NCBI RefSeq assembly: GCF_020179385.1
Contig: NZ_JAIBLJ010000007.1
Span: 62,001 to 126,000, forward strand
Direction: 5' to 3'
Source of the DNA: Alkalihalobacillus sp. YIM B00296
GTDB taxonomy: Bacteria; Bacillota; Bacilli; Bacillales; Fictibacillaceae
Length of the DNA stretch: 64,000 nt
Shown here: in pieces, positions 10,009-19,672 of the stretch
How the letters are laid out: each line of letters opens with the position of its first letter
Numbering within the stretch: the stretch's first letter is position 1
Position numbers and translations under genes: made by a program
The notes under the pieces: generated by a model
Seen by the model: the letters and a program-made list of their open reading frames with translations, nothing else
The model's database searches: none
What the model was told of the DNA's origin: nothing

Positions 10009-11058
10009 TTATTTCAATAGATCAAGTTTGACGAGACTTTCAGCGATTTGTACAGAATTCAATGCGGCACCTTTCAGCAAGTTGTCAGAAACGACCCACA
10101 TATGGAAACCGTTCGGACGGTCAAGATCCTTACGTATACGACCTACGAATACATCATCTTTTCCGACGCAATCAGCAGGCATCGGGTAGAGCTGTTGTGA
10201 AGGATCATCCTGAAGCAGTATTCCTTGAGCATCGGACAATAGTGCTTTCAATTCTTCGGCTGTCACATCGTCATTTCCAATTTCTACATAGACAGATTCA
10301 GAATGTCCGGTCTCAACCGGCAGACGTACACACGTAGCAGCTACTTCAAGATCTTGCATGCTCATGATTTTTTTCGTTTCATTGATCATTTTCATTTCCT
10401 CGAATGTAAAACCGTTGTCCTCGAATTTATCAATTTGTGGAACAGCATTAAAAGCGATTTGATAGTGCTTTTCATCTCCAGCAACCGGCAGGACTTGCGG
10501 TGTGAATTCTTCTTCATCCAAGATTGCTCGAGTCTGGTCATTAAGCTCATTGATTGCTTTAGCCCCTGCCCCGGAAACCGCCTGATAAGTGGAAACGATC
10601 ACTTTTTTCAATCCATACTTCTTGCGGATCGGCTCTAAGGCAACGACCATTTGGATTGTTGAACAATTTGGGTTGGCAATGATGCCGTTATGGGAATGAA
10701 GCGCATCTTCATTAACTTCAGGAACAACAAGCGGGGTATTCGGATCCATCCTGAAGGCACTTGTATTATCGACAACGACAGCACCTCTTTTTGCTGCTTC
10801 TGGCGCGAGTTCTTTCGAAATCGATCCTCCAGCAGAAAACAATGCGACCTGTACACCTTCGAATGCATCTGGTGCCGCTTCTTCAATCGTGTATTCTTCA
10901 CCTTTGAAGCGGATTGTTTTACCTGCAGATCGCTTACTTGCTAATAACTTTAGAGAAGCGATTGGGAAGTTTCTTTTTTCTAATGTTTTGAGCATTTGCT
11001 GGCCTACAGCTCCTGTAGCTCCAACAACTGCAACGTGATATCCTTTGTTTGATTCCAT
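10009..11058 (-). CDS. asd: Aspartate-semialdehyde dehydrogenase
   Basis: NADPH-dependent reduction of aspartyl phosphate to aspartate semialdehyde, the branch point to lysine, diaminopimelate and threonine. The 349 residues carry the Rossmann motif GATGAVG at 13-19, the catalytic Cys in NPNCSTIQ at residue 132, and a His in the segment GHSESVY. The ATG at 11058 is preferred over an in-frame start 18 nt upstream because that stretch is itself the ribosome-binding site (GAGGAGGG, 8 nt before). First gene of asd-dapG-dapA. Confidence 0.96.
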   Translation of the reverse strand: MESNKGYHVAVVGATGAVGQQMLKTLEKRNFPIASLKLLASKRSAGKTIRFKGEEYTIEEAAPDAFEGVQVALFSAGGSISKELAPEAAKRGAVVVDNTSAFRMDPNTPLVVPEVNEDALHSHNGIIANPNCSTIQMVVALEPIRKKYGLKKVIVSTYQAVSGAGAKAINELNDQTRAILDEEEFTPQVLPVAGDEKHYQIAFNAVPQIDKFEDNGFTFEEMKMINETKKIMSMQDLEVAATCVRLPVETGHSESVYVEIGNDDVTAEELKALLSDAQGILLQDDPSQQLYPMPADCVGKDDVFVGRIRKDLDRPNGFHMWVVSDNLLKGAALNSVQIAESLVKLDLLK

Positions 11059-11372
11059 TGTTATGTCCCTCCTCAAAATTCATCTTTCTATATATTATTT
11101 TCTAAGCCCCGTCCATTTCCAGTTACTCAGGGTTCGTTCATCAAAACCTGGTTAACTAAAAACATAACATGAAGCTGAATACAGGGCTGAATTATTAAAA
11201 AAAAGACACTATATGAATTATAAAATCGCTTATCAAAAAACGATAGAAGGAGAAACAACATGGTTTCTCCTGTATCTCTTGGTCATATTGTCATTTATTT
11301 TACCATATCATTGATTGAAGAGGTAAGAATTCTTTTTAAAAGAAAGATTCTTTTGTATGGAAACCATAACAC
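11059..11372. other. Intergenic region, 314 nt, between dpaB and asd
   Basis: Holds the dpaB terminator at 11235-11272 and, nearer asd, a possible weak promoter (TGGAAA, 18 nt, TAATAT on the minus strand, about 11095-11125). No gene is seen. Separation from dpaAB by a terminator suggests that asd-dapG-dapA is expressed on its own during growth while dpaAB is expressed in sporulation. Confidence 0.5.
11235..11272 (-). terminator. Terminator of dpaB
   Basis: GGAGAAAC and GTTTCTCC enclose CATGTT, followed by TTCTATCGTTTTTT on the minus strand. It lies about 100 nt after the dpaB stop. Confidence 0.8.
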
Positions 11373-11960
11373 TTATCCATATATTCGTAAAACAGGCTGT
11401 AATTGCCGACCATCTAACGCAGCCTCTACAGTTTCTGCCAATAGATCCATATGGGCCACCAACGAATTCGGTTTATTTTGAGGGGAATCCTGCCCATAAG
11501 GTATAAAATAGATGCTTTTTGCTGCCATCAATCGCATGATATTTACGCCATTCAAACCGAGTCCATCGTTCGTGGAAATACCTAGGACGACAGGGTTCAA
11601 ATTTCTCATCGTCGCCTTTGCTGCCATCAATACTGGCGAATCCGTCATTGCATTGGCGAATTTACTGATCGAATTTCCTGTCAATGGAGCAATGACCATA
11701 CAATCCAAAGGTGTTTTGGGTCCAAATGGTTCCGCTTTGACAATAGAATCGACTACTTCATTACCAGTGATTTCTCCAATTTTCTTGATCCAGTCTTCAC
11801 CTTCTCCAAACCTCGTCGTCGTGTTTTGAACTGTAAAAGTAACAAATGGAATGACATTGGCACCTGAATCCACTAGCTTTTTGATTTGAGGGACTACTGC
11901 CTCATAGGTACAGTGTGAACCAGTCAAACCGAATCCTATCTGTTTACCCTCCAGTTTCAT
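11373..11960 (-). CDS. dpaB: Dipicolinate synthase subunit B
   Basis: Flavoprotein-like subunit of dipicolinate synthase (SpoVFB), which in the mother cell makes the dipicolinic acid stored in the spore core. The 195 residues follow the flavodoxin-like decarboxylase fold, with GFGLTGSHC near residue 9-17 and APLTGNSISKFANAMTD near 91-107. It begins 18 nt after dpaA and both end in a terminator. In B. subtilis the operon is sigma-K controlled; no sigma-K promoter could be assigned here. Confidence 0.95.
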   Translation of the reverse strand: MKLEGKQIGFGLTGSHCTYEAVVPQIKKLVDSGANVIPFVTFTVQNTTTRFGEGEDWIKKIGEITGNEVVDSIVKAEPFGPKTPLDCMVIAPLTGNSISKFANAMTDSPVLMAAKATMRNLNPVVLGISTNDGLGLNGVNIMRLMAAKSIYFIPYGQDSPQNKPNSLVAHMDLLAETVEAALDGRQLQPVLRIYG

Positions 11961-11978
11961 TCTCCTTGCCCCTTCCTC

Positions 11979-12860
11979 TTAGTTGCTTTCATCCATAAGT
12001 AATTGTGTCAAAACATTCGCTATGATCTTACCGGCTGTCTTTGGAGCAACAATACCCGGTAATCCAGGTGCTAGCAATGCTTTGATCCCTCTTTTTTCAG
12101 CAAAACGGAAATCTGTACCTCCAGGCTTGGAAGCAAGATCGATGATTAAAGTATGAGATGGCATTTTCGAGATGATATTGGAAGTGATGATTGGTGCTGG
12201 AATTGTATTGATACATACATCGATCGATTCTACTTCATTTTCTAAATCGTCGAGATAAAATGGTTTGAAGCCCATCTCTGTTATTCGAGCGATATGTTCA
12301 GATCTCCTGGCCCCTACGGAAACGTTAGCTCCTAAATTAGCAAACGTCCTTGCTACAGTGAACCCTACACGACCGAAGCCTAATACCATAAGATTGGATT
12401 GGTGGATTGTAAAATCTGTATGCTGTATAACCATCATAATAGTACCTTCGACGGTAGGGATGGCATTATAGATTGCGACATCGTCGCGCTCGAATAATTT
12501 GATATGCTTTTTGTTTGCATTCGATGTACATTTTGTCAAATAAGGATTTGTGATACCAGAAAAAACGGTACATGACTGTTTCGTCTTTTGTAGAAGTTCT
12601 TCTGTGAATTTTATTTTTTTGTTCGAAAATATCGTATCGATCTCTCCTTCCGGTCCACTGCCGTTGACAGGGAGGATTAAAGCATCCACCTCACTTAATG
12701 GTAAGTCTTCCAGATCCATTTTCGTTGCGCCGGTGAATCCATGGTCCAGTTGATCGAATCCGACTAAATAAAGACTTGCGTTCAATGCTGTCAGCTTTCT
12801 GATCACTTCAAGCTGACGTGCATCGCCGCCTATGATCGCCGCTTTAATTCCTGTTAACAT
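11979..12860 (-). CDS. dpaA: Dipicolinate synthase subunit A
   Basis: NAD(P)-binding subunit (SpoVFA) of the enzyme that oxidises dihydrodipicolinate to dipicolinate for the spore core. The 293 residues have an N-terminal SpoVFA domain (GGDARQLEVI near residue 12-21) and a Rossmann domain with VLGFGRVG near 158-165. It follows ymxH by 97 nt and precedes dpaB, the order of B. subtilis. It is direct evidence that the host makes endospores. Confidence 0.95.
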   Translation of the reverse strand: MLTGIKAAIIGGDARQLEVIRKLTALNASLYLVGFDQLDHGFTGATKMDLEDLPLSEVDALILPVNGSGPEGEIDTIFSNKKIKFTEELLQKTKQSCTVFSGITNPYLTKCTSNANKKHIKLFERDDVAIYNAIPTVEGTIMMVIQHTDFTIHQSNLMVLGFGRVGFTVARTFANLGANVSVGARRSEHIARITEMGFKPFYLDDLENEVESIDVCINTIPAPIITSNIISKMPSHTLIIDLASKPGGTDFRFAEKRGIKALLAPGLPGIVAPKTAGKIIANVLTQLLMDESN

Positions 12861-12957
12861 CCTTCCTCCCCTTTCTCATTCGTCATTAATACGGAGGAAT
12901 AATTATACTTGAGTGCTGATTCTCCAACATCATATGAAAAATATACTTTCATGGTGA

Positions 12958-13218
12958 TTATTTAAATTCGGTTTGGACATCCGCTTGTGAAGGGTCCACT
13001 AGAATTGTTTCTTCACCCACTCGATAAATTTTATTCCACTTAAATTGTATGATTGATTTCCTTTTCCGCAACCCATTCCATTCAGTTAACGGAATTTCCA
13101 GCATATGTATATATCCTGCTTCCTCGTCAATGATGAATTCTGCATAAGATAAGACCCCAAGCTTCTCGCCTTTTGTATAATCGATGATCTCTTTCCCTAG
13201 GATTTCACTTAATCTCAT
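12958..13218 (-). CDS. ymxH: YlmC/YmxH family PRC-barrel sporulation protein
   Basis: Small 86-residue protein with a PRC-barrel fold (MRLSEILGKEIIDYTKGEKLG), a family linked to sporulation in B. subtilis (YlmC and YmxH). No membrane or catalytic motif. Position between mlpA and dpaA matches ymxH rather than ylmC. Molecular role unknown. Confidence 0.88.
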   Translation of the reverse strand: MRLSEILGKEIIDYTKGEKLGVLSYAEFIIDEEAGYIHMLEIPLTEWNGLRKRKSIIQFKWNKIYRVGEETILVDPSQADVQTEFK

Positions 13219-13552
13219 ATCCCTTTCCCTCCTAATTTGGTTATCATTCTATATATATGTCCCGATAGAAGGACCAATCCACAAATATAGAGAGAAAATT
13301 GATACAGGGATACGTGATAAAGTTGCAAAATTTATTTCCTTTCCGACGGCGATCCGGAAGTCTCCTCGCACGTTCTTCGCTGTGCTGTCTTGCCTGTCTC
13401 GCTTTTCCGTTGGGATGTTGCAATTTCGCTAAAATCATTAGTTGCCCTATCAGAGAAAGAATTACACATCTTACAGGTGAATGCACTCAACATTAACCTT
13501 TAATAACGAATAGAAAATGAGGTGACCCTGTTCAGAGTCGCCCCATTTGAAA
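13219..13552. repeat. Intergenic region, 334 nt, with a degenerate dispersed element
   Basis: 13300-13440 is GC-richer than its surroundings and resembles the short intergenic spacer elements common in Bacillaceae (on the minus strand an AGACTTCCG...CGGAAAGG core preceded by GACAGCACAGCGAAG). GTTGCAAAATTT at its left edge and GTTGCAATTTCG at its right look like partial direct copies. An 80-codon open frame crosses it but has no ribosome site or family likeness. The mlpA terminator lies at 13516-13548. Confidence 0.4.
13516..13549 (-). terminator. Terminator of mlpA
   Basis: AAATGGGGCGACTC pairs with GGGTCACCTCATTT around a short loop (TGAACA), immediately after the mlpA stop codon. Confidence 0.75.
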
Positions 13553-14794
13553 TCAATTCGGAAAATTTTTTGGGAATTGCCCATTTGGACTGATGAGTGA
13601 GCTGGAAAAATCGTCTGTGAAAATTCGTCGGATGAGCTGATCGACATTCATTTTGGTAACGGCATCTATGCTTTGTAAGATTTCATCCAAAGATCGATGT
13701 TTCCTCAACAACAGTTCATGTTTTCCATTTCTGCTCATACGACTGTTCGTGCTTTCCAAGCTAAGCATGAGACTTCCTTTAATCTGCTCCTTGCTGTTGG
13801 CAACTTCTTTTTCTGTAACACCATCATCTTTTAATGTCCGAATGATATTGGAAATCGTATCGTATACTTCATCCAACTGTCCCGGAGCCGTTCCAGCGTA
13901 GATATTGAAAACTCCTGTGTCCAAATGCGCGGAATGATAGGAAAATACAGAATAGGCAAGCCCCCGCTGCTCTCTCACTTCTTGGAATAAACGGCTGCTC
14001 ATGCTTCCCCCGAAAATATTGTTAATGACGATCAAATCGAAAATGCTTTGATCTCCGACAGGTAAACCTTCAAATCCGATGCAAAGGTGAGCCTGTTCCG
14101 TATCCTTCTTTCGTGCTTTCTTTTCCGTATAGAATGCAGGTTTCTGAGCCACAGGTTTCTTGTTGGAGGAGGTAAAGCCTCCGAAATGTCTTTCAACTTC
14201 CTGTACGAATGAATCGTCGACATTCCCTGCAACTGAAATGACGACGTTGTCGGGTATATAGAAACCATCCATATAAGCTCTTAGTGTATCGCCGTTGAAT
14301 TTATTCAACGTATCTTCCGTTCCTAGAATCGGATATGCCAGAGGATGATGACTATATGTCGCCTGGCTCAACAAGTCATGAACGATGTCATCAGGCGTGT
14401 CTTCATACATTTTTATTTCTTCAAGCACCACGTTCTTTTCTTTTAAAAGTTCGTCTTCATCGAAAGTGGAATTGAAAAACATGTCCGAAAGTGTTTCTAA
14501 TGCATGCGAGGCATGATTGTCCAATACTTTTGCGTAATAACATGTATACTCTTTTGAAGTGAAGGCGTTCACTTGCCCCCCGATGCTGTCAAATGATTCT
14601 GCGATTTCTCTTGCATTTCTGGTTTTCGTCCCCTTGAAAAACATATGCTCCAAGAAGTGGGAAATACCATTATTGTCTTTGTCCTCAAAACGGGATCCTG
14701 TGCCAATCCAAATGCCGATTGCAACTGATCTTACACTAGGAATGTTTTCTGTTACAATTCGTACGCCATTCTTACACGTATGTTTTGTTATCAA
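13553..14794 (-). CDS. mlpA: M16 family zinc peptidase MlpA (YmxG)
   Basis: Insulinase-family metalloprotease related to mitochondrial processing peptidase; 413 residues. The inverted zinc motif HFLEH lies at residues 46-50, and the downstream Glu ligand is likely in the segment ending EEIKMYEDTPDD near 122-133. C-terminal M16 domain present. The start is TTG at 14794, supported by AGGAGG 9 nt upstream. In B. subtilis MlpA has been reported to affect aprE expression and to lie upstream of ymxH-dpaAB, as here. The cellular substrate is unknown. Confidence 0.93.
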   Translation of the reverse strand: MITKHTCKNGVRIVTENIPSVRSVAIGIWIGTGSRFEDKDNNGISHFLEHMFFKGTKTRNAREIAESFDSIGGQVNAFTSKEYTCYYAKVLDNHASHALETLSDMFFNSTFDEDELLKEKNVVLEEIKMYEDTPDDIVHDLLSQATYSHHPLAYPILGTEDTLNKFNGDTLRAYMDGFYIPDNVVISVAGNVDDSFVQEVERHFGGFTSSNKKPVAQKPAFYTEKKARKKDTEQAHLCIGFEGLPVGDQSIFDLIVINNIFGGSMSSRLFQEVREQRGLAYSVFSYHSAHLDTGVFNIYAGTAPGQLDEVYDTISNIIRTLKDDGVTEKEVANSKEQIKGSLMLSLESTNSRMSRNGKHELLLRKHRSLDEILQSIDAVTKMNVDQLIRRIFTDDFSSSLISPNGQFPKNFPN

Positions 14795-14892
14795 ACTCTT
14801 TCCTCCTAAATTGTCAAACAGGCAAATTATGTAGGTATTTTGGTACTTACTTTATATAAAACCACTATACCATTTAAGCCTTTATTCGACAA

Positions 14893-15888
14893 TTATTTGT
14901 CAGCCTCACCCAGCTTATCAGCTTTCACCAGTCTCTTTTCACTCATCAGCTGTGACACTGTGCCAATTGAGTAACCTTTCGCCCGAATCCCTTGTATCAT
15001 TTGTTCTAGGCCTTTTGCCGTTGATGAAGTAGGATGCATCAGTACCACAGCACCTGGATGTATTTTATTCACCACACGGTTCGCCATTTCATTTGGATCC
15101 GGTTTTCTCCAATCTACTGTATCTACAGACCAGAGTATGGTGTACATATTCATAGAGGAGGCAATCTTGACCACATCCATCCGGTAACTCCCGCTTGGTG
15201 GAGCGAACCATGTTGGTGTCACCTCCAATGTACTTTGGATGATATCATTCGTCTTATGGATTTCATCCTTGATCCTCTGGTTAGTCATAGTCTTCATGTC
15301 CGGGTGTGAGTATGCATGATTTCCGATTTCATGCCCCTCTTCAAAAATGACTTTCGCTAGTTCCTGGTTTTTCTTGACCCATGAACCATCCAGGAAGAAC
15401 GTCGTATGAATTTTGTGCTTTCTCATCGTCGCAAGGATTTCAGGAAGGTGTTCATTTCCCCATGCGACGTTGACAAGGAAAGTGACCATAGGTTTATCCG
15501 GGTTTCCTTTATAGATCGGAGAAGGAGGAAGGTCTTCCAATGAAATTTCAGGTTTCGTTTGTTTATATACAATCAAGGATTCGTCGAATGCCTTTTTCTT
15601 TTTCATCCGTTCATAAGATGCCTCGATGTCAACTGAAAGGCCGTTATAACCGGGAATCGCTTTCCAGACAGGGTCGATCCGGGCATCCACTGGCTCGATA
15701 TCATGTTCGCCTGCATAAATTTTGACCTGATCGAGTAATGGACCGGCTTTCGAATCAGCAACCGTCGCAGCCGTGAAACCGTCGTTTTTCAGTGTGGAGA
15801 TATAACGATGTGAAAGCGGGTTTTGGACACTCATATAGGCAATTAGTAAGATTGATGCTGAAATGATAATGGTCTTGTATCCTTTCAT
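14893..15888 (-). CDS. ylxY: YlxY-type polysaccharide deacetylase-like protein
   Basis: Membrane-anchored NodB-fold protein, 331 residues, with an N-terminal hydrophobic anchor at about 5-20. The NodB domain starts near residue 130. The usual catalytic TFDDG is replaced by VNVAWGNE, while the second metal motif is kept (HAYSH near 191-195), as are GSYRMD and the late VLMHP motif. The loss of the first Asp pair is characteristic of YlxY and makes classical metal-dependent deacetylation doubtful. In B. subtilis ylxY also sits between pnpA and mlpA. The role may be spore cortex or peptidoglycan related; this is inference. Confidence 0.88.
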   Translation of the reverse strand: MKGYKTIIISASILLIAYMSVQNPLSHRYISTLKNDGFTAATVADSKAGPLLDQVKIYAGEHDIEPVDARIDPVWKAIPGYNGLSVDIEASYERMKKKKAFDESLIVYKQTKPEISLEDLPPSPIYKGNPDKPMVTFLVNVAWGNEHLPEILATMRKHKIHTTFFLDGSWVKKNQELAKVIFEEGHEIGNHAYSHPDMKTMTNQRIKDEIHKTNDIIQSTLEVTPTWFAPPSGSYRMDVVKIASSMNMYTILWSVDTVDWRKPDPNEMANRVVNKIHPGAVVLMHPTSSTAKGLEQMIQGIRAKGYSIGTVSQLMSEKRLVKADKLGEADK

Positions 15889-16000
15889 ATACGATCTACC
15901 CCTTTCAATAGTTAACGTATGTTTGGTTGGGACAGGGTAGAACGTTTGAAAGATGTAAAAATTGATGGTGATTTGAAGGAGATTGGAAAATGGAGGGTTA

Positions 16001-16031
16001 AAAAAAGAGGCGGATCAACCTAATCCGTCTC
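16001..16031 (-). terminator. Terminator of pnpA
   Basis: GAGACGGAT and ATCCGCCTC enclose TAGGTTG and are followed by TTTTTTT on the minus strand, starting right at the pnpA stop codon. Confidence 0.88.
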
Positions 16032-18137
16032 TCACTTCTGTTCTTGTTCTTTCTTCTGCTCTTTCAATACAGCTTTTCTTGAAAGGTTTACCCGGCCTTG
16101 GTTATCGATTTCGGTGACTTTGACCAATATTTCATCCCCAAGCTTGACGACATCTTCCACTTTCGGAATACGCTCCATTGCAAGCTCGGAAATATGGACG
16201 AGGCCATCTTTTCCGCTGAACAGTTCAACGAATGCTCCAAACTTTTCAATTCGTTTCACTTTTCCGAGGTAAATCTCTCCTACTTCCACTTCACGTACAA
16301 TATCTTCAATCGTTTCTTTCGCTTTTCGGTTCATAGCTTCATCCGTAGAAGCAATGAAAATGGTTCCATCTTGCTCGATGTCAATTTTAACCCCTGTCTC
16401 TTCGATGATCTTGTTGATGATCTTACCGCTTGGTCCGATGACATCACGGATTTTATCTGCCTTGATCTTCATCGTAAGAATTTTAGGTGCATAGGAAGAA
16501 AGCTCTGTTCTCGGTTCAGCCAATGTGCTCAGCATAGAATCCAAGATTTTCATACGGCCTTCTTTTGCCTGGAATAAGGCTTCCTGCAAAATCTCCTGGT
16601 TGATTCCGGAAATTTTGATATCCATTTGCAGTGCCGTTACGCCTTGCTTTGTTCCTGCCACTTTAAAGTCCATATCACCTAAATGATCTTCCATGCCCTG
16701 GATGTCTGTTAGTACTGTGACATTGTCTCCATCACTGATAAGGCCCATCGCAATCCCTGCAACCGGTGCTTTGATTGGAATACCTGCGTCCATCATCGCA
16801 AGCGTACTCGCACAAATACTTGCTTGTGAGGTTGATCCGTTGGATTCCAAAACTTCACTCACTAAACGGATCGTATAAGGAAACTCCTCTTCAGTAGGAA
16901 TGACAACTTCAAGTGCACGTTCACCTAAGGCACCATGACCGATTTCACGGCGACCTGGTCCCCGCATGAATCCAGTTTCCCCAACACTAAATGGCGGGAA
17001 GTTGTAATGATGCATGAATCGTTTGGATTCTTCCATGTCAAGTCCATCCAAAACTTGTACATCCCCAAGTGCCCCTAACGTACATACACTGAGCGCTTGC
17101 GTCTGACCACGGGTGAACAAACCGGATCCGTGAGTCCTTGGCAATAAGCCAACCTCGGATGAGAGCGGACGGATTTCATCAATCTTACGGCCATCCGGAC
17201 GCATTTTGTCTTTCAAAATGAGTCGACGGACCTCTTGTTTAATGAGCGTATGTAAGATCTCTTTCGCTTCAACTGCTTTTTCTTCGTCTTCCTCATATTG
17301 AGCGAGGACTTTTTCGGTGATCGAATCCAGCGCGTTTCGTCGAGCATGTTTTTCAACTACTTTTACAGCTTCCTTCACTTCATCGATAAATTGAGCACTT
17401 ACTTCTTCAGTAAGTTCAGGATCAAGCTGGTGGAGCTGTATATCCATTTTTTCTTTACCGATCTCTTCGGCAACCTTTTCCTGAAAGGCAATCAGACGTT
17501 TGATTTCCTCATGACCGAACATGATTCCTTCAAGCATCATTTCTTCAGGAACTTCCTGTGCTCCTGCTTCAACCATGTTGATTGCATATTTCGTACCTGC
17601 TACAACAAGATTGATATCACTTTGTTCCTTTTGGTCTACAGTCGGATTGATGACGAATTCGCCATTGATTCGGCCAACTGTCACTCCGGCAATTGGTCCT
17701 TCGAACGGAATGTCTGAAATCGTCAATGCAAGTGACGAACCGAACATGGCAGCCATCTCAGATGAACAGTCCTGATCGACACTCATTACTGTACTGACGA
17801 CTTGAACTTCATTTCTGAATCCATCAGCGAATAATGGGCGGATCGGACGGTCAATCAGGCGGGAAGCAAGAGTCGCTTTCTCACTTGGTCTTCCTTCACG
17901 TTTGATGAAACCACCTGGAATTTTACCGACTGCGTATAATCGTTCTTCATAATTGACTGTCAGTGGGAAGAAGCTAAGATTTTTAGGTTCTTTTGAGGCT
18001 GTAGCTGTTGAAAGAACCGCTGTGTCACCATAGCGGACCATAACCGCGCCGTTAGCCTGTTTAGCTAAGTTTCCAATCTCAATGGTCAGCTTACGTCCTG
18101 CCCAATCGATAGAATAAACATGCTTGTTTTGCTCCAT
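16032..18137 (-). CDS. pnpA: Polyribonucleotide nucleotidyltransferase (PNPase)
   Basis: Phosphorolytic 3'-5' exoribonuclease, the main mRNA 3' exonuclease of Bacillus and needed for late competence there. The 701 residues comprise two RNase PH domains (about 1-225 and 310-545), a KH domain around 555-615 ([18 protein letters not shown]) and a C-terminal S1 domain around 622-690 ([19 protein letters not shown]). Length and domain order are typical. It follows rpsO after a terminator and a likely promoter. Confidence 0.97.
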   Translation of the reverse strand: MEQNKHVYSIDWAGRKLTIEIGNLAKQANGAVMVRYGDTAVLSTATASKEPKNLSFFPLTVNYEERLYAVGKIPGGFIKREGRPSEKATLASRLIDRPIRPLFADGFRNEVQVVSTVMSVDQDCSSEMAAMFGSSLALTISDIPFEGPIAGVTVGRINGEFVINPTVDQKEQSDINLVVAGTKYAINMVEAGAQEVPEEMMLEGIMFGHEEIKRLIAFQEKVAEEIGKEKMDIQLHQLDPELTEEVSAQFIDEVKEAVKVVEKHARRNALDSITEKVLAQYEEDEEKAVEAKEILHTLIKQEVRRLILKDKMRPDGRKIDEIRPLSSEVGLLPRTHGSGLFTRGQTQALSVCTLGALGDVQVLDGLDMEESKRFMHHYNFPPFSVGETGFMRGPGRREIGHGALGERALEVVIPTEEEFPYTIRLVSEVLESNGSTSQASICASTLAMMDAGIPIKAPVAGIAMGLISDGDNVTVLTDIQGMEDHLGDMDFKVAGTKQGVTALQMDIKISGINQEILQEALFQAKEGRMKILDSMLSTLAEPRTELSSYAPKILTMKIKADKIRDVIGPSGKIINKIIEETGVKIDIEQDGTIFIASTDEAMNRKAKETIEDIVREVEVGEIYLGKVKRIEKFGAFVELFSGKDGLVHISELAMERIPKVEDVVKLGDEILVKVTEIDNQGRVNLSRKAVLKEQKKEQEQK

Positions 18138-18187
18138 TTCTCAGAGAACTCCTCTCAAACTTACAAAATTATTGGTTGTCTTGTTCT

Positions 18188-18216
18188 AGTATAACCCAAA
18201 ATTATATATTCAAAAA
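18188..18216 (-). promoter_or_regulatory. Candidate sigma-A promoter of pnpA
   Basis: On the minus strand a good -10 box TATACT (18188-18193) lies 17 nt after a weak -35 TTTTTG (18211-18216). It is downstream of the rpsO terminator and about 50 nt before the pnpA start. Confidence 0.45.
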
Positions 18217-18278
18217 GCTAATAAATCCATCCATGTGTTTTCGAACATGAATATGTATCGCCAGGTTTTTAAAGCTAA

Positions 18279-18308
18279 TAAAAAAGCGGGTATAACCCCC
18301 GCTTTTTT
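18279..18308 (-). terminator. Terminator of rpsO
   Basis: AAAGCGGGGG and CCCGCTTTTTT around TTATA, with a T-run, just after the rpsO stop codon. Confidence 0.92.
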
Positions 18309-18314
18309 GATGAA

Positions 18315-18584
18315 CTATCGACGTAAACCTAGATTGTTAATAAGAGTACGGTAACGTGTAACATCTTTCTTACGTAAGTACGTCAACAAATTACGTCGCT
18401 TACCAACCATCTTCAACAGACCACGACGAGAGTGGTGATCTTTCTTGTGTGTACGTAAGTGATCGTTCAATTCGTTAATTTGCTCTGTCAGGATAGCAAT
18501 CTGTACTTCTGGAGACCCTGTATCGTTATCATGGGTCTTGTACTCAGCGATCAAGTCGTTTTTACGTTCTTGTGAAATAGCCAT
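18315..18584 (-). CDS. rpsO: 30S ribosomal protein S15
   Basis: Binds the three-way junction of 16S rRNA helices 20-22 early in 30S assembly. The 89-residue product from [12 protein letters not shown] matches the family length; conserved [12 protein letters not shown] and [12 protein letters not shown] segments are present. The start at 18584 is preceded by AAAGGAGGTG; a longer open frame upstream is only leader sequence. The leader between ribC and rpsO (18585-18719) may hold an S15 autoregulatory fold, but I could not define it. Confidence 0.97.
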   Translation of the reverse strand: MAISQERKNDLIAEYKTHDNDTGSPEVQIAILTEQINELNDHLRTHKKDHHSRRGLLKMVGKRRNLLTYLRKKDVTRYRTLINNLGLRR

Positions 18585-18719
18585 CCTTTCACCTCCTTTT
18601 CTAGTAATCCCCGATCTCCCTAGCAAACGTCGGTGAATCGTTGTGCCAAGAAGCGGTTCTGTACAATTTGTACAAATACAAGAATAACGCTTTTCAAGTC
18701 TAATTGCAAGCCAAGACCA

Positions 18720-19664
18720 TTATGTTTTGTGAAAGATTTGTGTTGCTTCCTCGATATCCTTCGCAATTTGTCCTTTCAATTCATCAATCGAGGAAAATCT
18801 CTTTTCCTGCCGGATGTGATGACACCATTCTACCTTGACATCCTCCCCATAAATGGAAGCATCAAATGAAAACAAATGGATTTCCACGGTTTGAAGATCA
18901 GGGTTCACCTCATTGAAAGTCGGTTTATATCCAACATTGCAGACTCCTTCGTACCACTCGCCATTCACTTGCATACGGACAGCATAAACACCTGTCTGTG
19001 GTAATTGATATGTGTCAGAAGGCTGGATATTGGCAGTCGGAAAGCCGATCGTTTTCCCCCGATGATCACCATGGACGACGGTTCCTCTAATCGAATAAGT
19101 ACGACCAAGAAATTTGGGAATCTGCTCCACTTTCCCTGACTCGATCAATGAACGGATCAATGTGGAACTGACCTTTTCTCCATCTATAGCTACCTTCTCT
19201 ACAACTGTATGTTTGAATTGGTTCCTTGAATGGAACGGAAGTGTTTCCATCGTCCCTTCACCTTTTTTGCCAAATGAAAAGTCAAACCCCGCAATGACAT
19301 GTTTGACATTGAAACCAATGATGAAATCATCGACGAATTGCTGTGGTGTAAGGGAAGCGAACGATCTGCTGAAATTGACGATATAAAGCCGATCGATTCT
19401 CATCGCGTTAATAAGAGACCGTTTATCTTCAATTGGTGTAATATGCGTTTTTTCAGTCCGTTCCCTGCCAAGGACGACAGAAGGGTGAGGATCGAACGTC
19501 ATGACCGCTGACTCCAACCCTGTATCATCTGCAATGTGCTTGGCAGCATTGATTACTTTTTGGTGTCCTAAATGGATTCCATCAAAATATCCGATGGCCA
19601 TTGCAGTTGGTGGGGCACCCTTCAATTGTTCCAATTGGGTATGGTCAATCTTATATGTTTTCAA
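18720..19664 (-). CDS. ribC: Bifunctional riboflavin kinase / FAD synthetase
   Basis: Makes FMN and FAD from riboflavin. Of its 314 residues, the N-terminal adenylyltransferase half has GYFDGIHLGHQ at 25-35; the C-terminal kinase half has GKTIGFPTANIQ near 203-214. Length typical of RibF/RibC. It starts 8 nt after truB ends and is co-transcribed with it, an order conserved in Firmicutes. Confidence 0.96.
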   Translation of the reverse strand: MKTYKIDHTQLEQLKGAPPTAMAIGYFDGIHLGHQKVINAAKHIADDTGLESAVMTFDPHPSVVLGRERTEKTHITPIEDKRSLINAMRIDRLYIVNFSRSFASLTPQQFVDDFIIGFNVKHVIAGFDFSFGKKGEGTMETLPFHSRNQFKHTVVEKVAIDGEKVSSTLIRSLIESGKVEQIPKFLGRTYSIRGTVVHGDHRGKTIGFPTANIQPSDTYQLPQTGVYAVRMQVNGEWYEGVCNVGYKPTFNEVNPDLQTVEIHLFSFDASIYGEDVKVEWCHHIRQEKRFSSIDELKGQIAKDIEEATQIFHKT

Positions 19665-19672
19665 ATTACCAC

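Noticed and set aside
13244-13486. 80-codon minus-strand frame between ymxH and mlpA
   Set aside because: No ribosome site, no family likeness, and it crosses a degenerate intergenic element.
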